From a virus: 63,552 bases of DNA. Position 1 is the stretch's first letter. Every line of letters begins with the position of its first letter. The position numbers were made by a program, and so were the translations under genes. Of this stretch, positions 26,739 to 32,481 are shown piece by piece. Under the pieces are notes generated by a model. The model made no database searches. It was not told the DNA's origin and worked only from the letters and a program-made list of their open reading frames with translations. The stretch covers positions 1 through 63,552 of the IMG/VR virus record IMGVR_UViG_3300050343_000084; one strand, 5' to 3'.

Positions 26739-26755
26739 AATAACAATTAGAAACT

Positions 26756-26890
26756 ATGATACACTTCAACGATATATATAACATGAAAGATGTTGTAAGC
26801 AACAGGATCTTCAAAGAAAACTGCAGCAGACTTACAGATGAACAGCTACTGGTTGTTAAGCAAGAGATGCAGGATCACGGCCTGGAATAG
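26756..26890 (+). CDS. Small early protein, 44 residues
   Basis: Opens 17 bases after promoter motif 1 and starts MIHFNDIYNMKDVVSNRIFK. It has a helical, charged second half with DEQLLVVKQEMQDHG. It contains two CAGGATC heptamers within its coding sequence. First gene of the early block; not recognised. Confidence 0.45.
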   Translation: MIHFNDIYNMKDVVSNRIFKENCSRLTDEQLLVVKQEMQDHGLE

Positions 26891-26928
26891 CACAGACGTA
26901 ACACGAAACGTAAACGATAATATAAATG
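26889..26928 (+). promoter_or_regulatory. Early promoter motif 2
   Basis: CACGAA at 26902 and CGATAATATAAATG at 26915 with the standard 13-bp phase; the upstream element is weak (only a central ACA is kept). It precedes the 44-residue membrane protein gene at 26942. Confidence 0.6.
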
Positions 26929-26941
26929 TAAAACGAATAAT

Positions 26942-27076
26942 ATGAAACGTAAATTCACACACAAAGTACTGATAGTTGTAACGTACACAGTAATAACTGG
27001 ACTGACAACTCTAGCTGTAACAGGGATCCTGTTCTCGATCTATCAACTGATAACTGATCCTTCATTCAGAGTCTAA
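26942..27076 (+). CDS. Small single-pass membrane protein, 44 residues
   Basis: MKRKFTHKVL followed by a hydrophobic stretch rich in Val, Thr, Leu and Ile over residues ~9-36 and a short tail ending SFRV. The positive N-terminus suggests N-in topology. Read from promoter motif 2. It could act on the host envelope early in infection (for instance superinfection exclusion); this is inference. Confidence 0.45.
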   Translation: MKRKFTHKVLIVVTYTVITGLTTLAVTGILFSIYQLITDPSFRV

Positions 27077-27109
27077 TCAAATAATTAATAACCTTTAAAA
27101 TCTTAAACT

Positions 27110-27229
27110 ATGTCAAACTTTTCTTACACACTACTGAAAATAAGCTGGAGAGTATTCGATAAGCATTACACTCAGCTGACAGACGAACAGAAGTCTGAAG
27201 TCCTGGATATCTATTACGATTTCTACTAG
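27110..27229 (+). CDS. Small early protein, 39 residues
   Basis: MSNFSYTLLKISWRVFDKHY then QLTDEQKSEVLDIYYDFY. It is helical and acidic at the end. The TDEQ segment echoes the TDEQLLVVKQE of the first small gene, suggesting related helix-turn units. Unrecognised. Confidence 0.4.
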   Translation: MSNFSYTLLKISWRVFDKHYTQLTDEQKSEVLDIYYDFY

Positions 27230-27236
27230 ACTTAAA

Positions 27237-27276
27237 AATACAAACTGAATACGAATGGTATTCGATAATATAAATG
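27237..27276 (+). promoter_or_regulatory. Early promoter motif 3
   Basis: AATACAAACT at 27237, TACGAA at 27250, CGATAATATAAATG at 27263, in 13-bp phase. It is followed by a purely A/T leader and the gene at 27305. Confidence 0.7.
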
Positions 27277-27304
27277 TAAATAAATAATAATTAAAATAAT
27301 AAAT

Positions 27305-27619
27305 ATGTCAAATTCTAAATTAACTGAAGCAATTTCAAAACTATCTAAAGAAGAACTAAATGAAATCTTCCCACCGATCGAACGTAAAAACTTCGTAGTC
27401 CGTAAATCTTGGTACGGTAGAAACCAAATCATTACCTTTGTAAATAACAAAAATCAAAAGATTACTTACAATCACGATGAGGTTCTCAAAGTAATGTTAC
27501 CTAAACTAAACATTATGCCTTGCTGGATTAAAAGAGGTTATTGGTCTCAAAGTACCGATATGCCTTCGAATGTTCGAACTAATGTAATCGAAAGAATTGA
27601 ACTAGACGAAGTAAAGTAA
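27305..27619 (+). CDS. Early hypothetical protein, 104 residues
   Basis: A basic soluble protein: SKLTEAISKLSKEELNEIFP, then a beta-rich part with SWYGRNQIITFVNNKNQKIT and WIKRGYWSQSTDMPSN. It lies 28 bases after promoter motif 3. The A/T-only leader lacks any Shine-Dalgarno sequence. No family recognised; its separate promoter suggests a needed early product. Confidence 0.6.
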   Translation: MSNSKLTEAISKLSKEELNEIFPPIERKNFVVRKSWYGRNQIITFVNNKNQKITYNHDEVLKVMLPKLNIMPCWIKRGYWSQSTDMPSNVRTNVIERIELDEVK

Positions 27620-27889
27620 TCTAGTTCAAACCCTAACGGGACTGGCGCGTTGAGATGTGTGCATCACCAGTATAAATAACGTTGAACAGATCGCAGGTAT
27701 GCATCGTAACTGATGTGTATAGCAACCACCTATAACTTATTCAATCGATCGGTATGCGACGATAGCTTCTTATTATATATACTTAACACCCTATTGTCAC
27801 ACTATTTGGGTAAATAATTTTCTAGGTACTTAGAGGTAGAGTACAATACCTGTAATACTATTTTAACTAACAAACAAAGTGTATACTTT
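27620..27889. other. Non-coding stretch with nested hairpin and repeat copy 2
   Basis: No convincing gene on either strand. Right after the preceding stop, ACTGG pairs with CCAGT (27639-27669 region) enclosing an inner GATG/CATC hairpin, which could be a terminator-like or processing structure. Further on is the second copy of the dispersed repeat (27752-27808). The 3' edge runs into promoter motif 4. Confidence 0.4.
27752..27808. repeat. Imperfect dispersed repeat, copy 2
   Basis: Blocks TATGCGACGATAGCT (27753-27767), TATTATATATA (27771-27781) and TTGTCACACTAT (27794-27805), matching the order at 26422-26480. The first 15-base block occurs again exactly at 35217-35231, where it overlaps promoter motif 10. 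Minus-strand reading gives GTGACA and TATAAT separated by 17 bases, an ideal sigma70-like arrangement directed toward the late block. Confidence 0.45.
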
Positions 27890-27929
27890 TTTACAAACTA
27901 AATACGAAGTATATTCGATAATATATATG
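27890..27929 (+). promoter_or_regulatory. Early promoter motif 4 (best match)
   Basis: TTTACAAACT at 27890, TACGAA at 27903, CGATAATATATATG at 27916: the consensus in all three elements. It lies 19 bases upstream of the first of three tightly packed small genes. Confidence 0.75.
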
Positions 27930-27948
27930 AATAAAAAATATAACTACT

Positions 27949-28083
27949 ATGCAATTTATACTTACTTGTGAAAACGGAAAACAAATAGATATGTCTACCG
28001 ATGTTTTACAGCAAATGGAGGGTCTTATAGAAAGACAAGAAATACTAGAAAGAATTAACTACTATAAAACCACTAACAAATGA
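27949..28083 (+). CDS. Small early protein, 44 residues
   Basis: Starts MQFILTCENGKQIDMSTDVL and continues into a charged helix. It is the first gene after promoter motif 4, with stop and next start overlapping as ATGA. Unrecognised. Confidence 0.5.
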   Translation: MQFILTCENGKQIDMSTDVLQQMEGLIERQEILERINYYKTTNK

Positions 28084-28214
28084 GAAATATTAAACTCACC
28101 GAAAACGATTGTACCTTTGTACACTATGTATTAAGAATGTACGCTAATCAAACTGAAGGTTTAGATAGCGAAGACAAATCAGAAATCTACGAAGTAGCGG
28201 CTAAATTTAAGTAA
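28080..28214 (+). CDS. Small early protein, 44 residues
   Basis: Starts MRNIKLTENDCTFVHYVLRM, helical and acidic at the end. It overlaps the previous stop by 4 bases, so is coupled to it. Unrecognised. Confidence 0.5.
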   Translation: MRNIKLTENDCTFVHYVLRMYANQTEGLDSEDKSEIYEVAAKFK

Positions 28215-28215
28215 T

Positions 28216-28386
28216 ATGGGATTTCACTGGAATGACGATACTATAGAGTACTTCAAGGAATTATACTCTAAAGACGAAAGTAACTACCGAGAACTATGGA
28301 ACTTCGTTAAAAACGATTGTGACCTTGAAGACGGCGAAACATATGAAATGTTAGCAAACGATTTAATAAACAAAATACAAAACTAA
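28216..28386 (+). CDS. Small acidic early protein, 56 residues
   Basis: Starts MGFHWNDDTIEYFKELYSKD, very acidic with many aromatic residues, the kind of composition seen in DNA-mimic or host-inhibitor proteins of phages. Third gene of the cassette after promoter motif 4. Function unknown. Confidence 0.5.
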   Translation: MGFHWNDDTIEYFKELYSKDESNYRELWNFVKNDCDLEDGETYEMLANDLINKIQN

Positions 28387-28413
28387 TACGATTACCTAAC
28401 GATAATATATAAG
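28374..28413 (+). promoter_or_regulatory. Early promoter motif 5, nearly leaderless
   Basis: TACAAA near 28376, TACGAT at 28387 and CGATAATATATAAG at 28400. The next start codon is at 28415, so transcription from the usual distance would begin at or just before the ATG and give a leaderless or near-leaderless message. Confidence 0.6.
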
Positions 28414-28414
28414 T

Positions 28415-28699
28415 ATGAAACTAATAGAAATAAATAATAACGGAACTACCACGTTCCTACTAAACGACGGACGTAAAATAAAATCCTATCAATCAGGTTA
28501 TATAAGAATTGATAGCAACCGACTCGACAGGTTATACCAAATAAACAAAGTGGTAAAAATTAAAGACGAGTATTGGACGGGCGTATGGCACGGCAGGGGT
28601 AGAATGGATGTAACTATCTATAACCACAAACGAGTACTAATACCTAACGAACTCGATCGACTTGAATATATTATTAACTGGGTAAAACGAAATGTATAA
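28415..28699 (+). CDS. Early hypothetical protein, 94 residues
   Basis: A small beta-rich basic protein, MKLIEINNNGTTTFLLNDGR at the start and GRGRMDVTIYNHKRVLIPNE later. The start codon is only 2 bases after promoter motif 5, and the stop overlaps the next start by 1 base. Unrecognised. Confidence 0.55.
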   Translation: MKLIEINNNGTTTFLLNDGRKIKSYQSGYIRIDSNRLDRLYQINKVVKIKDEYWTGVWHGRGRMDVTIYNHKRVLIPNELDRLEYIINWVKRNV

Positions 28700-28947
28700 T
28701 GGAATTATGTGAAAATATTACCGTAAACGGTTGGAGCTTTGAGCTAGTAAGAAACGATATAGACGACGTGTTTTACCAATGTAGAGGCGAAGTAATGTAT
28801 GACGACGATCACGACGAAATGCCAGAACCAAGTCTTTGGCGAGCAGCGGAGAAGTTAGAAGAAATACTAACTAAAGACGGATTGAAAGTATATGCTGGCC
28901 ACAGTGAAAAAGGCTGGGTTGAAGTAACTATAAATACACAACTATGA
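28699..28947 (+). CDS. Acidic early protein, 82 residues
   Basis: Very acidic (YDDDHDEMPEP near the middle), mixed alpha/beta. It overlaps both neighbours (TAATG at the start, 4 bases at the end), so translation is coupled. No family recognised. Confidence 0.55.
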   Translation: MELCENITVNGWSFELVRNDIDDVFYQCRGEVMYDDDHDEMPEPSLWRAAEKLEEILTKDGLKVYAGHSEKGWVEVTINTQL

Positions 28948-29195
28948 TGACTATGAAAGAAGCGTGTGAGTACGTTAAAAACTCAAGACTAGCGAAGAAT
29001 CGCAAACACCGACTTGAAGTAACAAAAGGTGACTATTGTAGTGGTTTAACGGCCAAAGAGTATAACCGTTGGCACGTTAGAGGTAAAGGTGCTGGCAATA
29101 AAGGTAGAACTCATTCACACACTAAACTGTGGGAAACACAAAGGTTCTCTAATAACATACACACTATGTACCACGATGGAACTTTTACAAACTAA
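28944..29195 (+). CDS. Basic early protein, 83 residues
   Basis: A basic protein, MMTMKEACEYVKNSRLAKNR, with GLTAKEYNRWHVRGKGAGNK and a His-containing end (THSHTKLWETQRF). Basic residues suggest nucleic-acid contact. It ends inside promoter motif 6. Unrecognised. Confidence 0.5.
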   Translation: MMTMKEACEYVKNSRLAKNRKHRLEVTKGDYCSGLTAKEYNRWHVRGKGAGNKGRTHSHTKLWETQRFSNNIHTMYHDGTFTN

Positions 29196-29223
29196 ACACG
29201 AATACAAATCGATAATATATACG
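29184..29223 (+). promoter_or_regulatory. Early promoter motif 6
   Basis: TTTACAAACT at 29184, CACGAA at 29197, CGATAATATATACG at 29210, in 13-bp phase. It overlaps the end of the preceding gene and reads into the gene at 29244. Confidence 0.72.
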
Positions 29224-29243
29224 AATCAAATAAATAATTTACT

Positions 29244-29450
29244 ATGCAAAATACAATTAAATTTACCGCAAACAAAAAAATTAAACTCAACGGAGTTACT
29301 TACAAACCTTATACTGTCGGCAATTTGCCTCCTTCATTCGGTTTCAAATACAATGAAGACAAAGACAAAGACGGTATATACCAATGGTTTAACTACAAAG
29401 GTCTAACATACCTTGAAGAAAAGAAAGGATTTTGGGATGCTTTTGCATAG
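29244..29450 (+). CDS. Early hypothetical protein, 68 residues
   Basis: Starts MQNTIKFTANKKIKLNGVTY, short beta-rich protein with DKDKDGIYQWFNYKGLTYLE. First gene after promoter motif 6. Unrecognised. Confidence 0.5.
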   Translation: MQNTIKFTANKKIKLNGVTYKPYTVGNLPPSFGFKYNEDKDKDGIYQWFNYKGLTYLEEKKGFWDAFA

Positions 29451-29703
29451 GGGCATCCAGTACCACTACAAAGAGTGGACGACTTGGAACGGCAAGCAAG
29501 CTAGCGGTTATGGTTGCGAACACTTTAACTTCGCGCCTTATCACGTTAGCTATCTGCCCGCCCAAACGGAAAACGAAATGAAAGCTCGTATTGACGAATT
29601 GATCGACAATCACGACAAATATGTAGAACAGCGTAGACTGCACGATGCCGGATGTGCAGAGTATTACGCAAGTAAAAAACCCGGCGATTATACAGGAGAT
29701 TAA
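29437..29703 (+). CDS. Early hypothetical protein, 88 residues
   Basis: The ATG at 29437 (MLLHRGIQYHYKEWTTWNGK) is preferred to an upstream TTG at 29413. It overlaps the previous gene by 14 bases. It contains several His and Cys residues (GCEHFNFAPYHVSYLP; later HDAGCAEYY), so metal binding is conceivable. Unrecognised. Confidence 0.5.
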   Translation: MLLHRGIQYHYKEWTTWNGKQASGYGCEHFNFAPYHVSYLPAQTENEMKARIDELIDNHDKYVEQRRLHDAGCAEYYASKKPGDYTGD

Positions 29704-29706
29704 ATT

Positions 29707-29997
29707 ATGAGTGATACAATAACTAAATGGCACGAAATGCAAGAAGAAAAAATACTTAGCGACCAAGGTGGCAAATATACTGTACCTAAAAAAGGTGACG
29801 AAGCTATACCATACCACCAAAAAGCACAATGGGTATTCATTATGGATTATACTGACGGTAAAGCGTACAGATATGATGTAAGTGACCTAGCTAACGATAG
29901 TGAAGTGATCGAAGCATTCTTACACGGTGCAGGTCATAAGCTTTCCAATTGCGAATGGATGGTAACTAAACATAAAGATTTTGTAAATGGCAACTAA
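29707..29997 (+). CDS. Early hypothetical protein, 96 residues
   Basis: Mixed alpha/beta: MSDTITKWHEMQEEKILSDQ, WVFIMDYTDGKAYRYDVSDL, then a helix and a final strand NCEWMVTKHKDF. Three-base gap after the previous gene. Unrecognised. Confidence 0.55.
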   Translation: MSDTITKWHEMQEEKILSDQGGKYTVPKKGDEAIPYHQKAQWVFIMDYTDGKAYRYDVSDLANDSEVIEAFLHGAGHKLSNCEWMVTKHKDFVNGN

Positions 29998-30103
29998 TAA
30001 AGAATTATACGAAGCGTTTATATACAATTTAAACTGCTATGACTCTAAAATAATCGATAAAAACGATTTTATTAACGCAATGGAAGAATATATCTATGAG
30101 TAA
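29987..30103 (+). CDS. Small early protein, 38 residues
   Basis: Starts MATNKELYEAFIYNLNCYDS and ends with an acidic helix. Overlaps the previous and next genes by 11 and 8 bases. Unrecognised and short, but the nested overlaps match the local style. Confidence 0.4.
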   Translation: MATNKELYEAFIYNLNCYDSKIIDKNDFINAMEEYIYE

Positions 30104-30293
30104 AATGAAAGAACTTGACGAAATCGCACAAGGTGTCGCTGACGTCACAATGGAACTAATGTATGATAGTGTTGAATGGCAACTATCGGATTTTGAACAA
30201 GACGGTGATGACTTTAATGCTATACACAGCCACGTCATGCACGTCGCAATAGCTAAAATGTATGAAGAAACAAAGAAAACAACGAAAGTTTAG
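30096..30293 (+). CDS. Small acidic early protein, 65 residues
   Basis: Helical and acidic: MSKMKELDEIAQGVADVTME, then a His-rich end (AIHSHVMHVAIAKMYEETKK). Unrecognised. Confidence 0.5.
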   Translation: MSKMKELDEIAQGVADVTMELMYDSVEWQLSDFEQDGDDFNAIHSHVMHVAIAKMYEETKKTTKV

Positions 30294-30396
30294 CCACAAA
30301 CCGCTCAAAAGAGTAGAGATTGAGGCGATCGAAAGAGAATACTGGGACAGATATAACTCCGGTATGCCACAGTGGCAAGCGAATATGTACAACTAA
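30262..30396 (+). CDS. Small basic early protein, 44 residues
   Basis: An ATG at 30262 overlaps the previous gene by 32 bases in another frame: MKKQRKQRKFSHKPLKRVEI, then WDRYNSGMPQWQANMYN. The strongly basic N-terminus suggests nucleic-acid binding. Unrecognised. Confidence 0.4.
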   Translation: MKKQRKQRKFSHKPLKRVEIEAIEREYWDRYNSGMPQWQANMYN

Positions 30397-30435
30397 TTAC
30401 AAACATAATACGAACCACTTACGATAATATATATG
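30396..30435 (+). promoter_or_regulatory. Early promoter motif 7
   Basis: ATTACAAACA at 30396, TACGAA at 30409, CGATAATATATATG at 30422. It reads into the zinc-ribbon gene at 30456 and then directly into the structured non-coding region. Confidence 0.72.
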
Positions 30436-30455
30436 TAACAACAAAAAACAAAATT

Positions 30456-30644
30456 ATGTATTGCAAATGCGGAGATAAAGTACACCCAGTACGACTAAAT
30501 TTAGGTTATAAAACATGTGTACCATGTTCAACTACCCAAACGTACAGCTATGTACCAATTATCGAACACAAAACAGGTAATACAATACAAATCGTCAGCC
30601 AAGAAGTTAGCGCTTCTGTACACAGAGCTTGGCGGCGTAAATAG
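30456..30644 (+). CDS. Small zinc-ribbon-like protein
   Basis: A 62-residue protein, MYCKCGDKVHPVRLNLGYKT followed by CVPCS, giving CxC and CxxC pairs ~18 residues apart, a compact zinc-ribbon pattern similar to DksA/TraR-type small proteins. The ATG after promoter motif 7 is chosen over a frame opening at 30372, which would start inside the promoter. It could modulate host RNA polymerase, but that is only a family analogy. Confidence 0.55.
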   Translation: MYCKCGDKVHPVRLNLGYKTCVPCSTTQTYSYVPIIEHKTGNTIQIVSQEVSASVHRAWRRK

Positions 30645-31023
30645 TGTGTTTCCCACTAAGACTCTGACGAAGGGTTGAAACTTGCTAATCGGCAAGCAGC
30701 AGAAAGGATGTTTGACACATTACAGAGAGGTTTAAGGTTGGAAGCCGTATCGAGTAGTAAAGCGAGTGAGAATGCAAGTACAGGCTTTGATGAGTCACAC
30801 GTACTAAAAACACTCAATAGTTATTACCCGGCAGAAAGACGGGATAAAACAGATAAAAGGATATAAGTCAGGGCATACTAGTAAATGACGTGCATTCCTA
30901 ACATTCCAGTCCCGTCCACCTCTCAAATATAACCGGCGCGCATACCGGTGTGCCGCCGTCCCTCGCGGGAAACATGTGCTACACAGCACCAAGCCTTTTA
31001 GGTTGAAAACAAGTGAGGGAATA
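30645..31023 (+). ncRNA. Structured non-coding RNA candidate
   Basis: About 380 bases without a credible gene in an otherwise gene-dense block, and visibly richer in G and C than its neighbours. Perfect or G-U-tolerant stems: CTTGC/GCAAG (30681-30696), GACGGGA (30838-30844) with TCCCGTC (30910-30916), an 8-bp CGGCGCGC/GTGTGCCG (30934-30955), TCCC/GGGA (30959-30970), GTGCT/AGCAC (30976-30989) and AGCCT/AGGTT (30992-31004). It is transcribed from promoter motif 7 and ends against a tRNA-like fold. I cannot match it to tmRNA, RNase P RNA or a group I intron. Large phage RNAs found beside tRNAs (GOLLD or ROOL type) are a possible comparison, unverified. Confidence 0.55.
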
Positions 31024-31024
31024 T

Positions 31025-31093
31025 GGGCGTGAAATGGATAGGGGTTCTGCTTTGTGCATTACCTAAACGCAGGTTCGATTCCTGCCACGTCCA
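31025..31093 (+). tRNA. tRNA-like element (degenerate or processed with the upstream RNA)
   Basis: A clear 7-bp acceptor stem (GGGCGTG 31025-31031 with CACGTCC 31086-31092, one G-U) and a perfect T-arm (GCAGG, loop TTCGATT, CCTGC; 31069-31085) with A93 as discriminator. The 37 bases between them are about 4 short for a normal cloverleaf. The best anticodon arm has loop CTTTGTG, which would put TTG (Gln) at the anticodon, but it has two mismatches, and no proper D-arm forms. No CCA is encoded. The next gene starts 3 bases later. It may be the 3' domain of the structured RNA rather than a functional tRNA. Confidence 0.5.
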
Positions 31094-31095
31094 CT

Positions 31096-31302
31096 ATGGA
31101 AATAAATAAATATATAAAAACAGAGATGGCGAAGCTCGATCGAGGTATCGTAGCAACGCCTGAAGACAGAGAACAACTAGAGAACTTTGCCGGTGGATGC
31201 GGTCAAGGCTCTTTAATACTAATGCAAATGGCAATTAACTTCGGTTATAAAATAGCGTTAGAAAATTTACAAATTGAATACGAACAAGAATCGATAATAT
31301 AA
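31096..31302 (+). CDS. Early hypothetical protein, 68 residues
   Basis: The ATG at 31096, right after the tRNA-like fold, is preferred; a longer frame from 31054 would be translated from the T-arm. Starts MEINKYIKTEMAKLDRGIVA, then a helix with CGQGSLILMQMAINFGYKIA. Function unknown. Confidence 0.5.
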   Translation: MEINKYIKTEMAKLDRGIVATPEDREQLENFAGGCGQGSLILMQMAINFGYKIALENLQIEYEQESII

Positions 31303-31305
31303 TAA
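31266..31305 (+). promoter_or_regulatory. Early promoter motif 8
   Basis: TTTACAAATT at 31266, TACGAA at 31279, CGATAATATAATAA at 31292. It lies inside the end of the preceding gene and 13 bases before the gene at 31318. Confidence 0.7.
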
Positions 31306-31317
31306 ATTAAAACAAAT

Positions 31318-31569
31318 ATGAGTAGACTTACCATTTATGAAAGGCTAAAGCCTGAAATCAAAGAGGCATTACATTCCTCTGAAAACGACAAATACAAAGC
31401 TTCTATCGACTCTATAGTCGAGGCTTTTTCAAACACTACATTTTATAGTGACTTAAAAATTAGCGACGTTAGCTCGTTATATACATTTTCTAACCTTGAG
31501 CTTATGAGAGTTTCAGCGTGGGATTTTAAATACGGCGATAACATTTTAATATCTAAAGACTATGAGTAA
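31318..31569 (+). CDS. Early hypothetical protein, 83 residues
   Basis: Starts MSRLTIYERLKPEIKEALHS, predominantly helical and acidic. It overlaps the next gene by 8 bases. Unrecognised. Confidence 0.55.
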   Translation: MSRLTIYERLKPEIKEALHSSENDKYKASIDSIVEAFSNTTFYSDLKISDVSSLYTFSNLELMRVSAWDFKYGDNILISKDYE

Positions 31570-32023
31570 AATACTAACCGACGAATTGATCGAAACAAGA
31601 CTGCGTAAAATCAACGTGCTTGAAAGAGAAGACTTAGACCATGACTATATGCTTAAAACTATAGCTAATCACTTTGATTTTAAGATAACTAGCGACTGGC
31701 CTAATAGACCTGACATGATGTTTTATACTGAAACAACTGCCGATGGCTATGAAGTATGGATTGCAACCGACAATGATCGCAACCCTAATGTTAATGAAGA
31801 CGTATACTATTACGATAACGACTGGTTAGAAAAAATGCCTGACGCTATGATTGATGGCGCTAGCATATACTACGACCAGCTTGATGATGAAGACTATGCT
31901 TTTCAAGAAGTTGTTGAAGAAGTATACGACGACTATTACAATGATAAGAAAAAAGAAATTGAAAACGAACTAATTGAAGAAGGTTATGAGTACGAAAGAG
32001 AAGACGAAACAATCAGTGCCTAA
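31562..32023 (+). CDS. Acidic early protein, 153 residues
   Basis: Very acidic protein (C-terminal half with YDDYYNDKKKEIENELIEEG and a DEDYAFQEVVEEVYDD run). The middle has DGYEVWIATDNDRNPNVNED. No family recognised; strong negative charge suggests a protein-binding or DNA-mimic role (inference). Confidence 0.55.
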   Translation: MSKILTDELIETRLRKINVLEREDLDHDYMLKTIANHFDFKITSDWPNRPDMMFYTETTADGYEVWIATDNDRNPNVNEDVYYYDNDWLEKMPDAMIDGASIYYDQLDDEDYAFQEVVEEVYDDYYNDKKKEIENELIEEGYEYEREDETISA

Positions 32024-32258
32024 ATGGTTTACTGGTATGATATACGAAAATGGTGAAACAGTAACAAACCCGTTCAGCGGCGAAACATACGATCTAAACG
32101 GTGTTGAGCTATCAATGTACGATTTTATTATGGGTAGCCAGTATGTAATGGAAGTTGCACCTAAAACAGTAACAAGTAAACAAATAAATGAATTTCACAA
32201 AGCACTACGTTGGTTTCAAAAAAACAATATTGAAGCCTATATGGTATTGCTAGACTAA
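31986..32258 (+). CDS. Conserved phage hypothetical protein, 90 residues
   Basis: Starts at the ATG 31986 (MSTKEKTKQSVPKWFTGMIY) rather than an upstream TTG. The block GETVTNPFSGETYDLNGVEL followed by SMYDFIMGSQYVME is a pattern I associate with a small conserved phage family of unknown function. Overlaps the previous gene by 38 bases. Confidence 0.6.
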   Translation: MSTKEKTKQSVPKWFTGMIYENGETVTNPFSGETYDLNGVELSMYDFIMGSQYVMEVAPKTVTSKQINEFHKALRWFQKNNIEAYMVLLD

Positions 32259-32268
32259 TACTAAAATT

Positions 32269-32481
32269 ATGCCAAATATGAGTTATTGCCGCTTCGAAAA
32301 CACGGCAAAAGATATGAGAGACTGCATCTACGCGATCGAAGAGCGTGATGTGTATGAATTCAGTAGTTATGAACTATCTGGATTTAAAGATTTGCTAGAA
32401 TATGCGCGGGACATTATAAACATGGAAGACGATATTGAAAAAATAATTGAGTACTATGAATCTCCTGACACAGAACAGTAA
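32269..32481 (+). CDS. Conserved phage hypothetical protein, 70 residues
   Basis: MPNMSYCRFENTAKDMRDCI at the start and an acidic helical end (SGFKDLLEYARDIINMEDDI). MSYCRFENT-type small proteins are widespread in phages, function unknown. It overlaps the next gene by 26 bases. Confidence 0.6.
   Translation: MPNMSYCRFENTAKDMRDCIYAIEERDVYEFSSYELSGFKDLLEYARDIINMEDDIEKIIEYYESPDTEQ

Larger units (their letters stand above)
26390..26755. promoter_or_regulatory. Divergent control region between late and early blocks
   Basis: No gene is visible on either strand in these 366 bases. From left to right it contains an imperfect ~60-base repeat element (26422-26480) whose minus-strand reading includes a TATATATAATAG stretch suited to a -10 element for the late block; a second TGCTACTATATATAC run near 26510; a GC-richer cluster of CAGGATC repeats (26589-26687); and the first early promoter motif (26699-26738). 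Divergent transcription starts, repeats and an AT-rich flank make this the best candidate for both control centre and origin of replication. Confidence 0.6.

Noticed and set aside
30675-30866. A 63-codon frame with a TTG start inside the structured RNA region
   Set aside because: Weak start codon, no family resemblance, and it overlaps several strong RNA helices; the raised GC and pairing fit an RNA better.
30645-31023. Group I intron or hammerhead-like core (TTGATGAGTC near 30787)
   Set aside because: No convincing P-Q-R-S elements, and the hammerhead-like string lacks the GAAA strand and matching stems.
30645-31093. tmRNA (ssrA)
   Set aside because: The 3' arm is tmRNA-like, but there is no tag reading frame ending in Leu-Ala-Ala or similar, the 5' acceptor half lies directly beside the T-arm rather than hundreds of bases upstream, and the D-arm consensus is missing.
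31059-31095. Phage attachment site from a tRNA 3' end
   Set aside because: No integrase or excision gene is visible anywhere, so a temperate att site is unlikely.
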